The notes: generated by a model from the letters alone, not told the origin. DNA of 60,980 bases from Prevotella sp. (GCA_017483185.1 JAFULM010000040.1:1-60980); one strand, 5' to 3'. Positions 19,918-29,445 are shown, counted from the first letter of the stretch. Translations and numbers: made by a program.

Positions 19918-21975
19918 ATGAAAAAGACGATATTTTTCATCGCAAGCATGATGACACTTTTTGTGTCATCATGCAGCGACATGCTTGACGTCGAGGACAA
20001 ACGTCATTTACCTGCGGACAACACCATTGGCAGCAAGACCGACTCTTTGTTCTATGCTTTGGGTATCATGCAGGCCATGCAGGAAGCTGCCGATATGTAT
20101 GTTGTGCAGAACGAAATGCGTGGAGACCTTGTGACCACGACACCGTATTCAAGCACTCATTTGCGCGAGATGGCCAATTATACGGCTACGACAGCAAACA
20201 AGTATGACAGTGCATACGTTTACTATAAGGTGATAAACAACTGCAACAACTACATCGCTCGTCGTGACACGGCTCTTTACAATGGCAGTTACAATGTGAC
20301 GCGCAATGAGTTTGCCGCCGTCCACTCTTTTCGTGCCTGGGCTTATCTTCAGCTTGCCCGCATGTATGGACGTGTCAAGTTCTTCACTCATCCTTTGACA
20401 AGCATATCCCAGATTGACAACGACCAGTCGCCCATGTATGGCATCTCTGAGATTGTGAATGCTCTGGCTCCCGAAATGGAGAAGTATAGCGGCTCGCCTG
20501 TACCATCGACGATCGCTCTCGCTTGTATCCCAATCGATGTCATGCTCGGAGAGATGTACTTGGAGGTTGGCAATTGGCCTGCTGCCGCCAGTCACTATTA
20601 CAAATATCTTGTGAACGACAAGATCAAGTTGGCTAAATTAGAGACGGCTTATTCTCGTTCCATTAATACAGATGTGACTCTGCCAATCGATCTCCGGTTG
20701 TCTTCAAACGATACCTGGGCTTCCTCCTATTTTGGACTCAACAGCAATCTTGTTTCTGCTATAGTGATGGCAACCAACCCCATGCAGGGCAAGACAACCG
20801 AGATCTGCGAGTTGTTCGGATTTGATCAGGCCACAGCATCTGTTGACGGTACAGCATCGATTATTTCGCCTCAGATAGTCTACTCTCCGAACTATAAGGA
20901 GATGGCAGACAGCTCCGCTTATTTCTATATCTCAAGTTTTGACAATGTCACGCCAAAGACATGTAAGATAGGTGACCTTAGAGGAATGTCGCGCTTTACC
21001 AATGTGAGGTATAATGGTGGCACCAATGGTATCGAAGAGTACAACATACCCCGAGTCTACTTCTCAATAACAAACCCGACCATCGTTCTTTATCGTAAGT
21101 CCACGATATGGCTTCGTTTTGCCGAGGCGCTCAACCGTATGGGCTATCCGGACGCTGCGTTTGCCATCTTGAAGGACGGACTTGGCTCTCACCTTACTAA
21201 AGCGACCGCACCTTATATGACAGACAAGGCTCTTGCCCTGTTTGCCCGCAACGGTCAGTTCCCGTTCGTCGGTGAGGATATAGAGGCGATTTTCAATCCG
21301 ACTGCGAATGACCACAATGTTGGTATTCACGGTTACGGTTGCGGTGCTGATGGTGTTTCCGGAACAGTCTCTGTTTATCAGATGGACTCTGTCATCTCGG
21401 CCAAGATGCATCAGTTGGAGAAGGAGCTTGGAATACCGTATACAATCGAGAAATATGTATTTGAGAACGAAGTTCCCGAGGGCTCTACTCCGATGCCCGT
21501 CGCCGTTCGTCCTTTGCCGGAAAGCTTCAACCCGGAGCGTGGCCTGTCCGATCCGGCCGTCACGGAGCTCACTAATCAGATTGTCGCCGACGTTGTTCCT
21601 GAGAACAATTTCCTTTTGAGTTCAGCAACACCGTATCCTATGATTAACGAAGTGCATGAAACAGTTGATGGCGAAGATGTGATTGTCGGTTATGAGTTGG
21701 CTGTGATGAGGATAGAAGTCTCTTACGCACCCACTGCCGATGTCATCAATGCCGTTGAGGACCTGCTTTGTGACGAGTATGCTATGGAGTTAGCCTTTGA
21801 GGGTTGCCGTTTCAGCGACCTGACCCGTATGGCCCGTCATAAGAACAATGCTGAAATCCAGTCTTATGGCGCCAACTTCGGCGGCAAGTGGTTCTCCAAC
21901 AAGATTCGCAAGAACAATCCGCTCGTAGGAAAGGATCTTACGATAGAGAGCAACTGGTATCTGCCTATCCGTTGA
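19918..21975 (+). CDS. SusD/RagB-type nutrient-binding lipoprotein
   Basis: 685 residues, long for the family. The lipoprotein signal ends LFVSSC (Cys19), then SDMLDVEDKRHLP. Family features: the RAWAYLQLARMYG helix (about 140), SAYFYISSFD in the mid-region, STIWLRFAEALNRMG (about 395) and the C-terminal DEYAMELAFEGCRFSDLTRMARH. An insertion of roughly 90 residues (about 500-600, VPEGSTPMPVAVRPLPESF ... EVHETVDGEDVIVGYEL) sits before the last helices and accounts for the extra length. Last gene of the operon; a terminator follows 32 bases later. Confidence 0.93.
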   Translation: MKKTIFFIASMMTLFVSSCSDMLDVEDKRHLPADNTIGSKTDSLFYALGIMQAMQEAADMYVVQNEMRGDLVTTTPYSSTHLREMANYTATTANKYDSAYVYYKVINNCNNYIARRDTALYNGSYNVTRNEFAAVHSFRAWAYLQLARMYGRVKFFTHPLTSISQIDNDQSPMYGISEIVNALAPEMEKYSGSPVPSTIALACIPIDVMLGEMYLEVGNWPAAASHYYKYLVNDKIKLAKLETAYSRSINTDVTLPIDLRLSSNDTWASSYFGLNSNLVSAIVMATNPMQGKTTEICELFGFDQATASVDGTASIISPQIVYSPNYKEMADSSAYFYISSFDNVTPKTCKIGDLRGMSRFTNVRYNGGTNGIEEYNIPRVYFSITNPTIVLYRKSTIWLRFAEALNRMGYPDAAFAILKDGLGSHLTKATAPYMTDKALALFARNGQFPFVGEDIEAIFNPTANDHNVGIHGYGCGADGVSGTVSVYQMDSVISAKMHQLEKELGIPYTIEKYVFENEVPEGSTPMPVAVRPLPESFNPERGLSDPAVTELTNQIVADVVPENNFLLSSATPYPMINEVHETVDGEDVIVGYELAVMRIEVSYAPTADVINAVEDLLCDEYAMELAFEGCRFSDLTRMARHKNNAEIQSYGANFGGKWFSNKIRKNNPLVGKDLTIESNWYLPIR

Positions 21976-22006
21976 TATCGGTTTGCAGAATATAACAGAC
22001 ATAGTG

Positions 22007-22047
22007 GCCGGCCTTATGCTTAATGAGCATAGGGCCGGCTTTTTTTT
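22007..22047 (+). terminator. Terminator of the FAS1/SusCD operon
   Basis: GCCGGCCTTATGCT (22007-22020) pairs with AGCATAGGGCCGGC (22026-22039), with one G-T-type mismatch, followed by eight T (22040-22047). A textbook rho-independent terminator that separates the operon from the pectin cluster. Confidence 0.92.
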
Positions 22048-22178
22048 GCTTTTAAGGACTTTAAGGTCTTTAAGGATCTTATGGTCCTTAAATATCGCAT
22101 GGGCCAACTTTAGCCGACATTCCTTTGGTTTGTTCGGTTAAAAGTCGTTAAGCGTGGCGGCGTTCGACCGATTGTTTG

Positions 22179-22186
22179 TAAATTTG
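22179..22186 (+). promoter_or_regulatory. Candidate -7 box before the double esterase
   Basis: TAAATTTG matches TAnnTTTG, 73 bases before the esterase start. No good -33 box, which would fit an activator-dependent promoter. Confidence 0.45.
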
Positions 22187-22258
22187 CATGACAACGGACT
22201 CAATCAAAGAAACAAACTTTGCATAACGAACCCAATTGAATAAACAAACAGCAACAAT

Positions 22259-23671
22259 ATGAAAAAGACATTATCACTACTTTTCCTCGCGGCACTCGGC
22301 GTGGTCGCACAGGCGCAGACCGCCCGTAAGTTGACCGTCAATCTGACTCCCGACGGCAAGGCAAACATGCAGGTGTTCCTGCCCGAAAATCCGTCGGGTA
22401 GGGCGATTGTAGGATGTCCTGGCGGTGGCTATTCGCATCTGTCGATGCAGAATGAAGGTACCGATTGGGTCGAATACTTCAATCGTCAGGGCATCACCTA
22501 CTGCGTCCTGACCTATCGTATGCCCAAGGGCGACCGCACGATACCGATGAGCGACGCCCAAAATGCCATACGCACTGTGCGCGACAGCGCTGCCGCGTGG
22601 CATGTCAGCCCCTATGACGTCGGCATCATGGGCTTCTCGGCCGGCGGCCATCTTGCATCGACGACGGCCACCCATGCCCCGCAGGAGGCGCGTCCCGACT
22701 TCCAGATACTCTTCTATCCCGTCATCTCCATGAACGAACGGGAGACCCACAAGGGTTCCGTGGTCGGTTTTCTCGGTGACCGGCGCAGCGACGAAAAGCT
22801 CGTCAAGGAGTTTTCCAACGACCGTCAGGTGAAGAAGCACCAGACCCCGCCGGCAATCATCCTGCTGGCCGGAGACGACCGTGCCGTGCCGCCGATGACC
22901 AACGGCATACCTTATTACATGGCCTTGCGCAAGGCCGGTGTGCCCGCCGCGTTGCACATCTATCCCGCCGGCGGTCACGGCTTCGGTTTCCGCACGTCGT
23001 TCGCCTGCCATGACCTCATGGTCGACGAGCTGACCACGTGGCTTCGCCAGCTGCCTTCGGTCAAGGCCGACGCTCGTCGTGTGGCTTGTGTGGGCAACAG
23101 CATCACCGACGGATGGGGCATCGACATGGTTGATGTCGACGGCTATCCCGCGCAGCTCCAGCGTCAGTTGGGCCGCGACTATTGTGTCAGGAATTTCGGT
23201 GTCAGCGGCCGCACGATGCTCAACAGCGGCGACCGCCCTTACATGAAGGAGCGGGTGTGGGCCGACGCCAAGGCGTTCAATCCCGATATTGTGGTCATCA
23301 AGCTCGGGACGAACGACAGCAAGCAGAAAAACTGGGACGGCCATGAGAAGGATTTTGCCCGCGATCTGCAGCAGATGATTGACGAGTTGAAGGCCCTGCC
23401 CTCAAAACCGACCATCTATCTGTGCAATCCGATACCGTCGTCGGTCAAACTTGATGAGAGCCGAAACGACCAGATCCGTGACTCTGTCGTCGTAGCGGGA
23501 GTCATGCCGGCCATCGCCAAGGTTGCAAAGAAGAACAAGTTGACGGTGATAGATCTGCGTCAGACCGTCGATGCCAAGTCGGACATGATGCAGCGTGACG
23601 GCATCCATCCTACGGCAAAAGGTGCGAAGAATATTGCCGAGGCTGTCGCCGGTGTGATAAGGAACAAATAA
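22259..23671 (+). CDS. Secreted double esterase: alpha/beta hydrolase fused to SGNH hydrolase
   Basis: 470 residues with a signal peptide (about 1-20, VVAQAQ). The N-terminal half is an alpha/beta-hydrolase of the xylan/pectin-esterase-like group: oxyanion GCPGGGYS, nucleophile elbow GFSAGG (Ser127), acid in GDDRAVPP and His in GGHGFGF. The C-terminal half (from about 270) is an SGNH/GDSL hydrolase: GNSITDGWG (Ser281), VSGRTML, KLGTNDSK and RDGIHPTAKG (Asp/His). Both active sites look complete. With pectin enzymes on either side, removal of acetyl or methyl esters from rhamnogalacturonan is the likely job; substrate specificity is inferred. Confidence 0.88.
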   Translation: MKKTLSLLFLAALGVVAQAQTARKLTVNLTPDGKANMQVFLPENPSGRAIVGCPGGGYSHLSMQNEGTDWVEYFNRQGITYCVLTYRMPKGDRTIPMSDAQNAIRTVRDSAAAWHVSPYDVGIMGFSAGGHLASTTATHAPQEARPDFQILFYPVISMNERETHKGSVVGFLGDRRSDEKLVKEFSNDRQVKKHQTPPAIILLAGDDRAVPPMTNGIPYYMALRKAGVPAALHIYPAGGHGFGFRTSFACHDLMVDELTTWLRQLPSVKADARRVACVGNSITDGWGIDMVDVDGYPAQLQRQLGRDYCVRNFGVSGRTMLNSGDRPYMKERVWADAKAFNPDIVVIKLGTNDSKQKNWDGHEKDFARDLQQMIDELKALPSKPTIYLCNPIPSSVKLDESRNDQIRDSVVVAGVMPAIAKVAKKNKLTVIDLRQTVDAKSDMMQRDGIHPTAKGAKNIAEAVAGVIRNK

Positions 23672-23681
23672 TCCGTTGCAG

Positions 23682-23826
23682 AACTCCAAGTAGGGTCGCG
23701 ACCCGTCGCGACCGCCTCCATGCCAACTGATTCAACGCCGTCTATTGGATTATATGCACGTTCCATGCGGTTATTGGTTATGTGGCAAGGAGGCGGTCGC
23801 GACGGGTCGCGACCCTACTTGGAGTT
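23682..23826. repeat. TCGCGA hairpin element, perfect 38-bp arms
   Basis: Left arm 23682-23719 and right arm 23789-23826 are perfect reverse complements (AACTCCAAGTAGGGTCGC... and ...GCGACCCTACTTGGAGTT) around a 69-base loop. It begins 11 bases after the esterase stop, so its RNA hairpin would also cap that transcript. The loop resembles that of the copy at the right window edge (CCAACTGAT, TTATATGCACGT). Confidence 0.85.
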
Positions 23827-24027
23827 GTAAAGGTTCCCAACAGAGATGTCGCCTGACAACTCCCGACGTAACTCTCAAAAAACTTTACTTTAACGTGTGT
23901 TAAAGTGTGACTGACTTCATAAAACCGTATTTCCGTCCGAAAAACGGTGATTTTTGCGATATTTTGTAAACTCCTGATTATTAGTTTGTTGCACGCATTG
24001 GCGCTTTGCTGTCGATTTTTCAGTCTT

Positions 24028-24146
24028 GCCGTAAGGGCCTTACGGCATCGCAACGGGGCCCTTACGGCATTGCGACGGCGGCCCCGTCATCGTCCAACGG
24101 CGTGCTCGTTGTGACCCCGTAAGGGCCTTACGGCTCGTGGCGGCAA
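24028..24146. repeat. GC-rich palindrome cluster (CCGTAAGGGCC type)
   Basis: Contains GCCGTAAGGGCCTTACGGC (24028-24046), further partial copies at 24055-24068 and 24117-24134, and CCAACGGCGTGCTCGTT. The same words recur in clusters near 40.9, 50.4 and 60.5 kb. Confidence 0.7.
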
Positions 24147-24337
24147 TGAAAATGTGGTCAAAAACGATGCTTTTCGCTCAGCCGAACGATATTTTTGATA
24201 GACTCACGGGGACGTATTTTTCGGAATAAACACGACATTTTAAGATTTCGGCGCGTTTTAGTTGAATATATGAAGCTATTTGTGGCCAAATTTGAACATG
24301 CCTCTCCAAATGTCGGCCAAGTCGTTTTCTGCCAACC

Positions 24338-24460
24338 GTAGGGTCGCGACCCGTCGCGACCGCCACGATGCCAACCACATAACCAATCATGTATAACGAG
24401 TAAACCGGTGAATGAAATCACGAGGCACGGAGGCGGTCGCGACGGGTCGCGACCCTACTT
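24338..24460. repeat. TCGCGA hairpin element
   Basis: Arms GTAGGGTCGCGACCCGTC... (24338-24364) and ...CGGGTCGCGACCCTAC (24432-24458) are reverse complements of 27 bases around a loop of 67. The arms match the other copies; the loop does not. Confidence 0.85.
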
Positions 24461-24550
24461 ATTTGAAAGAGAGTCGTTTCCCTAATGCCGCCGGAGAGCC
24501 TCAAATCCCGAAAAACGTACGATTTTACCGATTTTCGTACGATTGTCTTG

Positions 24551-24558
24551 TATTTTTG
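24551..24558 (+). promoter_or_regulatory. Candidate -7 box before the first PL11 gene
   Basis: TATTTTTG matches TAnnTTTG, about 135 bases before the chosen start. There is no clear -33 box. Confidence 0.4.
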
Positions 24559-24687
24559 CTTTGCCATTTATATAAATTTGTACGCGAAAAGCGATTTCCG
24601 GCCATTCGGACCGTAATGGAGCCGGGCAGACCGTCGGCTGCCTGCCGATTGATATAGCGAATGACAACTAAAACAACTATAACCATT

Positions 24688-27600
24688 ATGAAAATTATGA
24701 AAATTACTAAGAAACTGACGTGCGCTATTCTCATGGCTGCTGCGCTTGTGCCTGCGACCATGTCGGCACAGCGCATCCAGCAGAAGCTCGGGCGCGCCGT
24801 GGTCGCCGTGACGGACAACGGGCGTCAGGACGTTCTGGTCACATGGCGCAAGCTGGCGCAGGAGCCGGAACAGTGTACGTACAACCTGTATAAGCGGGCG
24901 CAGGGTTCGACCGACTACGTCAAGGTCAACGCCGAGCCAATCGCGCGGACCAACTATCAGACGACACGTTCGGTGGTGCCATTCGGGACGGAACTGGCCG
25001 TGACTGTCGTTGCTGACGGTGTGGAGAGCGAAAAGAGCAATCCTTTCCTCTTCAAGCAGCAGGCGTATAAGGACGTGTTTTTCGATTTCAACTTCGAGAC
25101 CACCCTGCTCGATCCCAATGACTACAAGTGTAAGTACGCATGGCCGATGGACCTCGACGGCAACGGCGAAATTGATGCCGTCCTTGCCGACCGCCTCTAT
25201 GCCGGAAGCGAGGGGCAGAGCCACAAGCTCCAGGCCTATCTGCTCGACGGGACGTGCCTGTGGACGATTGACATGGGGCCGAATGTGGACATTTGTGCCG
25301 GCCAGAACGACATGGTCACCGTCTACGACATCAACTGCGACGGCCGCTGCGAGGTCATCATCCGCAGCAGTGACGGCACCCGCTTCTGGGATGCTGACGC
25401 CGGGACGTGGGGACTCTATGCCAACGGCAGCACGTCGGAAGACACCGACGGCGACGGCATCGTCAACTATCGCAAGCAGACGAAGCGCAATCCTCCATAC
25501 TATGTGTCCGTAGTCGACGGCCGCACGGGAAAGGAGATTGACTGCAGCGAACTCAAATACAGCGAGCTGCGGGATGGCAGCGACCAATACGGCCGTGACA
25601 ACCGCGCTGACTATATGGACGACAACGAGGGAACGGAATATGCGTTCCTCAGTTCAAAGTTTGTCATCTGCTATTTCGACGGCATCCATCCGGCTTTGGC
25701 CATTGAGCCCTACAACCGCCGCAAGTCCGACGGCCACCATTATTATATGGTGGCATGGGAGTACGATTGGGTAGGAGGCAAGGCCACCAACTGGCATCAC
25801 AGCTACACCTGGAGCCGCAACGACAAGACTCCCCGTGCGGCTGAATTTCATCAGTTGCGCGTGGCCGATACCGACGGCGACGGCATCGACGAGATGCTGG
25901 AGGGCGGTTTCGGCGTCAATCCCGTCAAAGGCATGGTCTACAGTGCCGGCATCACCCACGGTGACCGTTTCGACGTGGCCGACATCGACCCCGACCGCCC
26001 CGGCATGGAGGTCTTTGCCATCCAGCAGAGCGACCTCTTGGGACAGGTGCTCTATGACGCCCGCACGGGTGAGCACATCAAGGAGTGGTATCTGCCTTCG
26101 GTCTATGACGTGGGCCGCGGACGTTGCATCGACGTCGATCCCGACCACAAGGGTTATGAGATATTCTCCCTGCTGCCCAATCTCTACGACTGCAAGGGCG
26201 AAGTGATAAAAGAGGGCACGACATCCTATCCGCACGAAGCCCTGTGGTGGGACGGCGACCTGCAGCGCGAAATGCTCGGCTCGCCCGGCGGCAGCGGTTA
26301 TGGGACGAACGCGATGATGGTCAAGTATGACGGCACACGCCTGATAGAGTTCTCCAAGCAGAGCGGCTGGGCTGTCCATACAGGCTGGGCCAATCGTCCC
26401 GCGTTCATGGGTGACATCACCGGCGACTGGCGCGAGGAGGTCATCCTCATGAAGCAGAACGCCGACACGAGCACCGGACTCGTGGGCTATTCGACCGACA
26501 TACCGACCGAACACAGCATCTATACTCTCACGGAAGACCATCATTATCGTCTCGATTGCACCGGTCGCGGATACTATCAGATGCCATGCACGAGCTTCTA
26601 TCTCGGCGGCGACATGCCTCAGCCGCCGCTGCCGCCGACCATGACGGCCGACCTGCGCTGGACCGCCGGTGCGGCGTGGACATCGGGAGGCACCGGATTT
26701 ACGACCTTCGACCAGACTTCCGCACAGCCGTATGCCGACGGCAAGAGTGTCATCTTTGACATCAGCGGCAACAACGGCAGCACAATCTCGCTCGGCGGAC
26801 AGCTCCGTCCGAAGGCAGTCTATGTCATGAACCCTCTCGGCCACGACTATCAGTTCGGCGGAAGCGGAACACTGGCCGGCGACATGACACTCTATAAATC
26901 TATGTTGGGCACGGCGACATTCGACTGCGACCTCAGTCATACCGGCGGAACGGAAGTCAGCGAGGGCAAGCTCGTGGTCAACGGAACCATCGCCGGACCC
27001 GTAAACCTGCGTGCGAAGGGTACGCTGGGCGGCAACGCGACAGTTAACGGCGTAATCACGTTCGAGGGCGCGCTCAACTATGAGGGTTGCCGGCTGATGC
27101 CTGTCGGTACTGATGGTGTCATGACGTTCGGCCGTGACCTCGTCCTGCCGGGCAACGTATATGTAGAGGTGGAGGCGGCAAACGGCCACAGCGGTCGTCT
27201 GTCGGTGAAGGGCAATCTGACGCTTGAGGGCGAGAACACCTTCACCGTGCGTCAGACGGACATCGCTGCCGGCGATTATGTGCTGGCCGAATGTACCGGC
27301 GAGCTGACGGCCGATGCCGCAAAGATCAAGACGCGCGGTCTGTCGGGAGTCAACTATACCATCCGTGTGGAGGCGCAGCGCGTCGTGCTCAGCGTCTCGG
27401 CCACACGCGCACCGATGAAGGACGTTGTCTGGACGGGCAGCGAGAGCGGCGTCTGGGACTATAAGGCCAACAACTTCTCCGTGGGCGGAGCACCCACAAC
27501 GTTTGTCACGGGTGACGAAGTGGTCTTCAACGACGATGCCGCCGAGCGCACGGTGACGGTCAATGACGAAGTCGTGGCCGGCGGAGTGACCTTTGACGTC

Positions 27601-29277
27601 AACGCCGGAACATATACAATCTCAGGCGAAAGCGGCATCGGCGGCATGGGAGGACTGACAAAGAACGGCCGTGGAGAGGTGCGCATGAACCTGAAGAACA
27701 ACGACTATACAGGTCCGACCATCATCAATGGCGGTACGTTGACCGTGACAAGTCTCTTCGACGGAGGACAGAAGTGTGCTATCGGAGCCTCTTCGGCCGA
27801 CGAAGGCAATCTCCAGATCAACGGCGGTACGCTCAAGCTGGATGCCGACAACATGGCCACCGACCGCATCGTGACGCTCACGGACACGGCGACCATCATC
27901 GTGGCCAATGCCTCCGGTTCTCTCTCGCTCAAGGGACGGGTCAAGGGCACCGGCTATCTCGTCAAGGACGGCCCGGGCCAGCTCAACTTCACATACGGCG
28001 GTACTAACCCCTTCGCCGGTGTCATCGTCCGTCGGGGCATCATCGCTCAAGGCGCGTGGAACTCCACGTTCGGCCGCGTCGGTTCGCCGATGGAGCTGGC
28101 GGGAGGTGAGGTGCACCTTATTAATATGAACAACTCGTCGACACGCCCCATCTTCAATTATGTTGCGACAGCCAAGGAAGGAACGTCATCGTTCATCAAG
28201 GGAACGACCCGCGGCGCCATCAACGGCAGTTTCCGTGGCAAGGGCAACATCACCATTCTCTCGTCAGGCGTCCGCAGTGACATCGGAGCAGACTTCTCGG
28301 CTTTTGAGGGTCAGCTCACGGCGCAGGGCGAAAACTTCCGCCTGATGGACAACGTGACCAACATGAGCAAGACCGCTGTCGTGATGGATGCCGGATGTAA
28401 GATTAGACATTACGCTTCAAACGGCAGTCAAAGCAGAGCTGTCACAACCAAAATCGGTTCACTTGCATCGACGGCAAAGGACTGCGAACTCGGCAACGGC
28501 ATCGACAGCTACGAGATCGGATATGACGGAACGGACGCGACCTACGCCGGACTGCTCAAAGCCAAGACCATCAGAAAATATGGTGACGGCGTCTGGACAC
28601 TGTCGACGGCAGGCAGTACATCGGATGTGGAGGTATGCGCGGGAACATTGCAGGTCAACAACAGTCCTTACTCCGCAACATCCCAGCCGTTCTCGACGGG
28701 TCGTGTGACGGTGAAAGACGGCGGTACGCTCACCGGAAGAGGATGTGTCGCAGACCTGACGGTCAACCGTGGCGGTACGGTCCGTGCCGGATATAATGGC
28801 GGCTACGGACCGCTGAAAGCCACGGGCACGGTCACTCTCGAAGAGGGTAGCACGTTGGTTGTCAAGGTCGGAATGTTGGCATCATCACTATCCAACGACT
28901 CCTACTCATTCTCCGGCAACGTCGTCCACAACGGCGAGACCATTGTCATCTCGCTTGACGACACCCGTCTGCTCGAGCAGGGTGAGGAACTGGCCGTCTT
29001 CAAGAACTTCGCTTCCATGACGGGAACGTATGTCATCCGTACCGAGGGCGGTTCGCAGACCGTCACATGGGATGACTCGGCGTTGCTCACACGTGGAGTC
29101 CTGCGTGTGGCAGAGGTGACATCGGGCATCAGCGGCATCAAAGCCGTAGACGGCAAGGTCAAAGTCTACTCCGCTGAAGGACTGTTGTTGCGCAGGGATG
29201 TGCCCGTATCGGAAGCTCTTGAGGGTCTGCCCGCAGGTGTATATGTGGTCAATGGCCATAAGATGATCAAGAAGTAA
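24688..29277 (+). CDS. PL11-type rhamnogalacturonan lyase with autotransporter-type beta-strand repeats
   Basis: 1529 residues from the chosen Met (an upstream ATG at 24661 gives a polar nine-residue extension before the signal peptide). The signal ends ATMSAQ. Residues to about 650 resemble PL11: an FnIII-like N-domain (LGRAVVAVTDNGRQDVLVTWRKL), then a propeller with repeated metal-binding-like loops (DLDGNGEID, DTDGDGID) and ending LWWDGDLQREMLG and FYLGGD. The usual RAGAHYTQF motif is replaced by DICAGQNDM. From about 655 to 1435 come glycine/threonine-rich repeats of the autotransporter-associated beta-strand type (LTKNGRGEV, NGGTLTV, LVKDGPGQL). The tail GLPAGVYVVNGHKMIKK is the secreted Prevotella type. 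It probably cuts rhamnogalacturonan I backbone; activity is less certain than for its neighbour. Confidence 0.85.
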   Translation: MKIMKITKKLTCAILMAAALVPATMSAQRIQQKLGRAVVAVTDNGRQDVLVTWRKLAQEPEQCTYNLYKRAQGSTDYVKVNAEPIARTNYQTTRSVVPFGTELAVTVVADGVESEKSNPFLFKQQAYKDVFFDFNFETTLLDPNDYKCKYAWPMDLDGNGEIDAVLADRLYAGSEGQSHKLQAYLLDGTCLWTIDMGPNVDICAGQNDMVTVYDINCDGRCEVIIRSSDGTRFWDADAGTWGLYANGSTSEDTDGDGIVNYRKQTKRNPPYYVSVVDGRTGKEIDCSELKYSELRDGSDQYGRDNRADYMDDNEGTEYAFLSSKFVICYFDGIHPALAIEPYNRRKSDGHHYYMVAWEYDWVGGKATNWHHSYTWSRNDKTPRAAEFHQLRVADTDGDGIDEMLEGGFGVNPVKGMVYSAGITHGDRFDVADIDPDRPGMEVFAIQQSDLLGQVLYDARTGEHIKEWYLPSVYDVGRGRCIDVDPDHKGYEIFSLLPNLYDCKGEVIKEGTTSYPHEALWWDGDLQREMLGSPGGSGYGTNAMMVKYDGTRLIEFSKQSGWAVHTGWANRPAFMGDITGDWREEVILMKQNADTSTGLVGYSTDIPTEHSIYTLTEDHHYRLDCTGRGYYQMPCTSFYLGGDMPQPPLPPTMTADLRWTAGAAWTSGGTGFTTFDQTSAQPYADGKSVIFDISGNNGSTISLGGQLRPKAVYVMNPLGHDYQFGGSGTLAGDMTLYKSMLGTATFDCDLSHTGGTEVSEGKLVVNGTIAGPVNLRAKGTLGGNATVNGVITFEGALNYEGCRLMPVGTDGVMTFGRDLVLPGNVYVEVEAANGHSGRLSVKGNLTLEGENTFTVRQTDIAAGDYVLAECTGELTADAAKIKTRGLSGVNYTIRVEAQRVVLSVSATRAPMKDVVWTGSESGVWDYKANNFSVGGAPTTFVTGDEVVFNDDAAERTVTVNDEVVAGGVTFDVNAGTYTISGESGIGGMGGLTKNGRGEVRMNLKNNDYTGPTIINGGTLTVTSLFDGGQKCAIGASSADEGNLQINGGTLKLDADNMATDRIVTLTDTATIIVANASGSLSLKGRVKGTGYLVKDGPGQLNFTYGGTNPFAGVIVRRGIIAQGAWNSTFGRVGSPMELAGGEVHLINMNNSSTRPIFNYVATAKEGTSSFIKGTTRGAINGSFRGKGNITILSSGVRSDIGADFSAFEGQLTAQGENFRLMDNVTNMSKTAVVMDAGCKIRHYASNGSQSRAVTTKIGSLASTAKDCELGNGIDSYEIGYDGTDATYAGLLKAKTIRKYGDGVWTLSTAGSTSDVEVCAGTLQVNNSPYSATSQPFSTGRVTVKDGGTLTGRGCVADLTVNRGGTVRAGYNGGYGPLKATGTVTLEEGSTLVVKVGMLASSLSNDSYSFSGNVVHNGETIVISLDDTRLLEQGEELAVFKNFASMTGTYVIRTEGGSQTVTWDDSALLTRGVLRVAEVTSGISGIKAVDGKVKVYSAEGLLLRRDVPVSEALEGLPAGVYVVNGHKMIKK

Positions 29278-29340
29278 TACCCATCAGATGTGTCATGAGA
29301 TATGTGAAAGCATGATGTCATAAACATATTAATACGTGTT

Positions 29341-29425
29341 AAATACCCCGTCGGGACTTAAACATTCCTTCCGTTTGTCCGTCAAAACGACAGAAACATA
29401 GGAAAAAAGCCCGGACGGGGTATTT
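29341..29425 (+). promoter_or_regulatory. Inverted repeat between the two lyase genes
   Basis: AAATACCCCGTCGGG (29341-29355) pairs with CCCGGACGGGGTATTT (29410-29425), with one bulged base, around a 54-base loop. There is no T-tract. It lies just before the second lyase start and could be a processing or attenuation hairpin. Confidence 0.5.
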
Positions 29426-29445
29426 CATTAAACTACTAAAACGAT

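Larger units (their letters stand above)
23672..24687. other. 1-kb repeat-filled intergenic region
   Basis: No gene. It holds, in order, the motif GTTGCAGAACTCC (23675-23687), a TCGCGA hairpin (23682-23826), a GC-rich palindrome cluster (24028-24146), a second TCGCGA hairpin (24338-24460) and a -7 box (24551-24558) for the lyase gene. All ORFs here read through repeats. Confidence 0.7.

Noticed and set aside
24028-24146. CRISPR-like array of GC-rich words
   Set aside because: Repeats are short, palindromic and irregularly spaced, with no spacers of constant length and no cas genes.
24568-27189. Long minus-strand ORFs of 339 and 511 residues opposite the first lyase
   Set aside because: GC-rich shadow frames of a clear lyase; no domain or signal sequence recognised.
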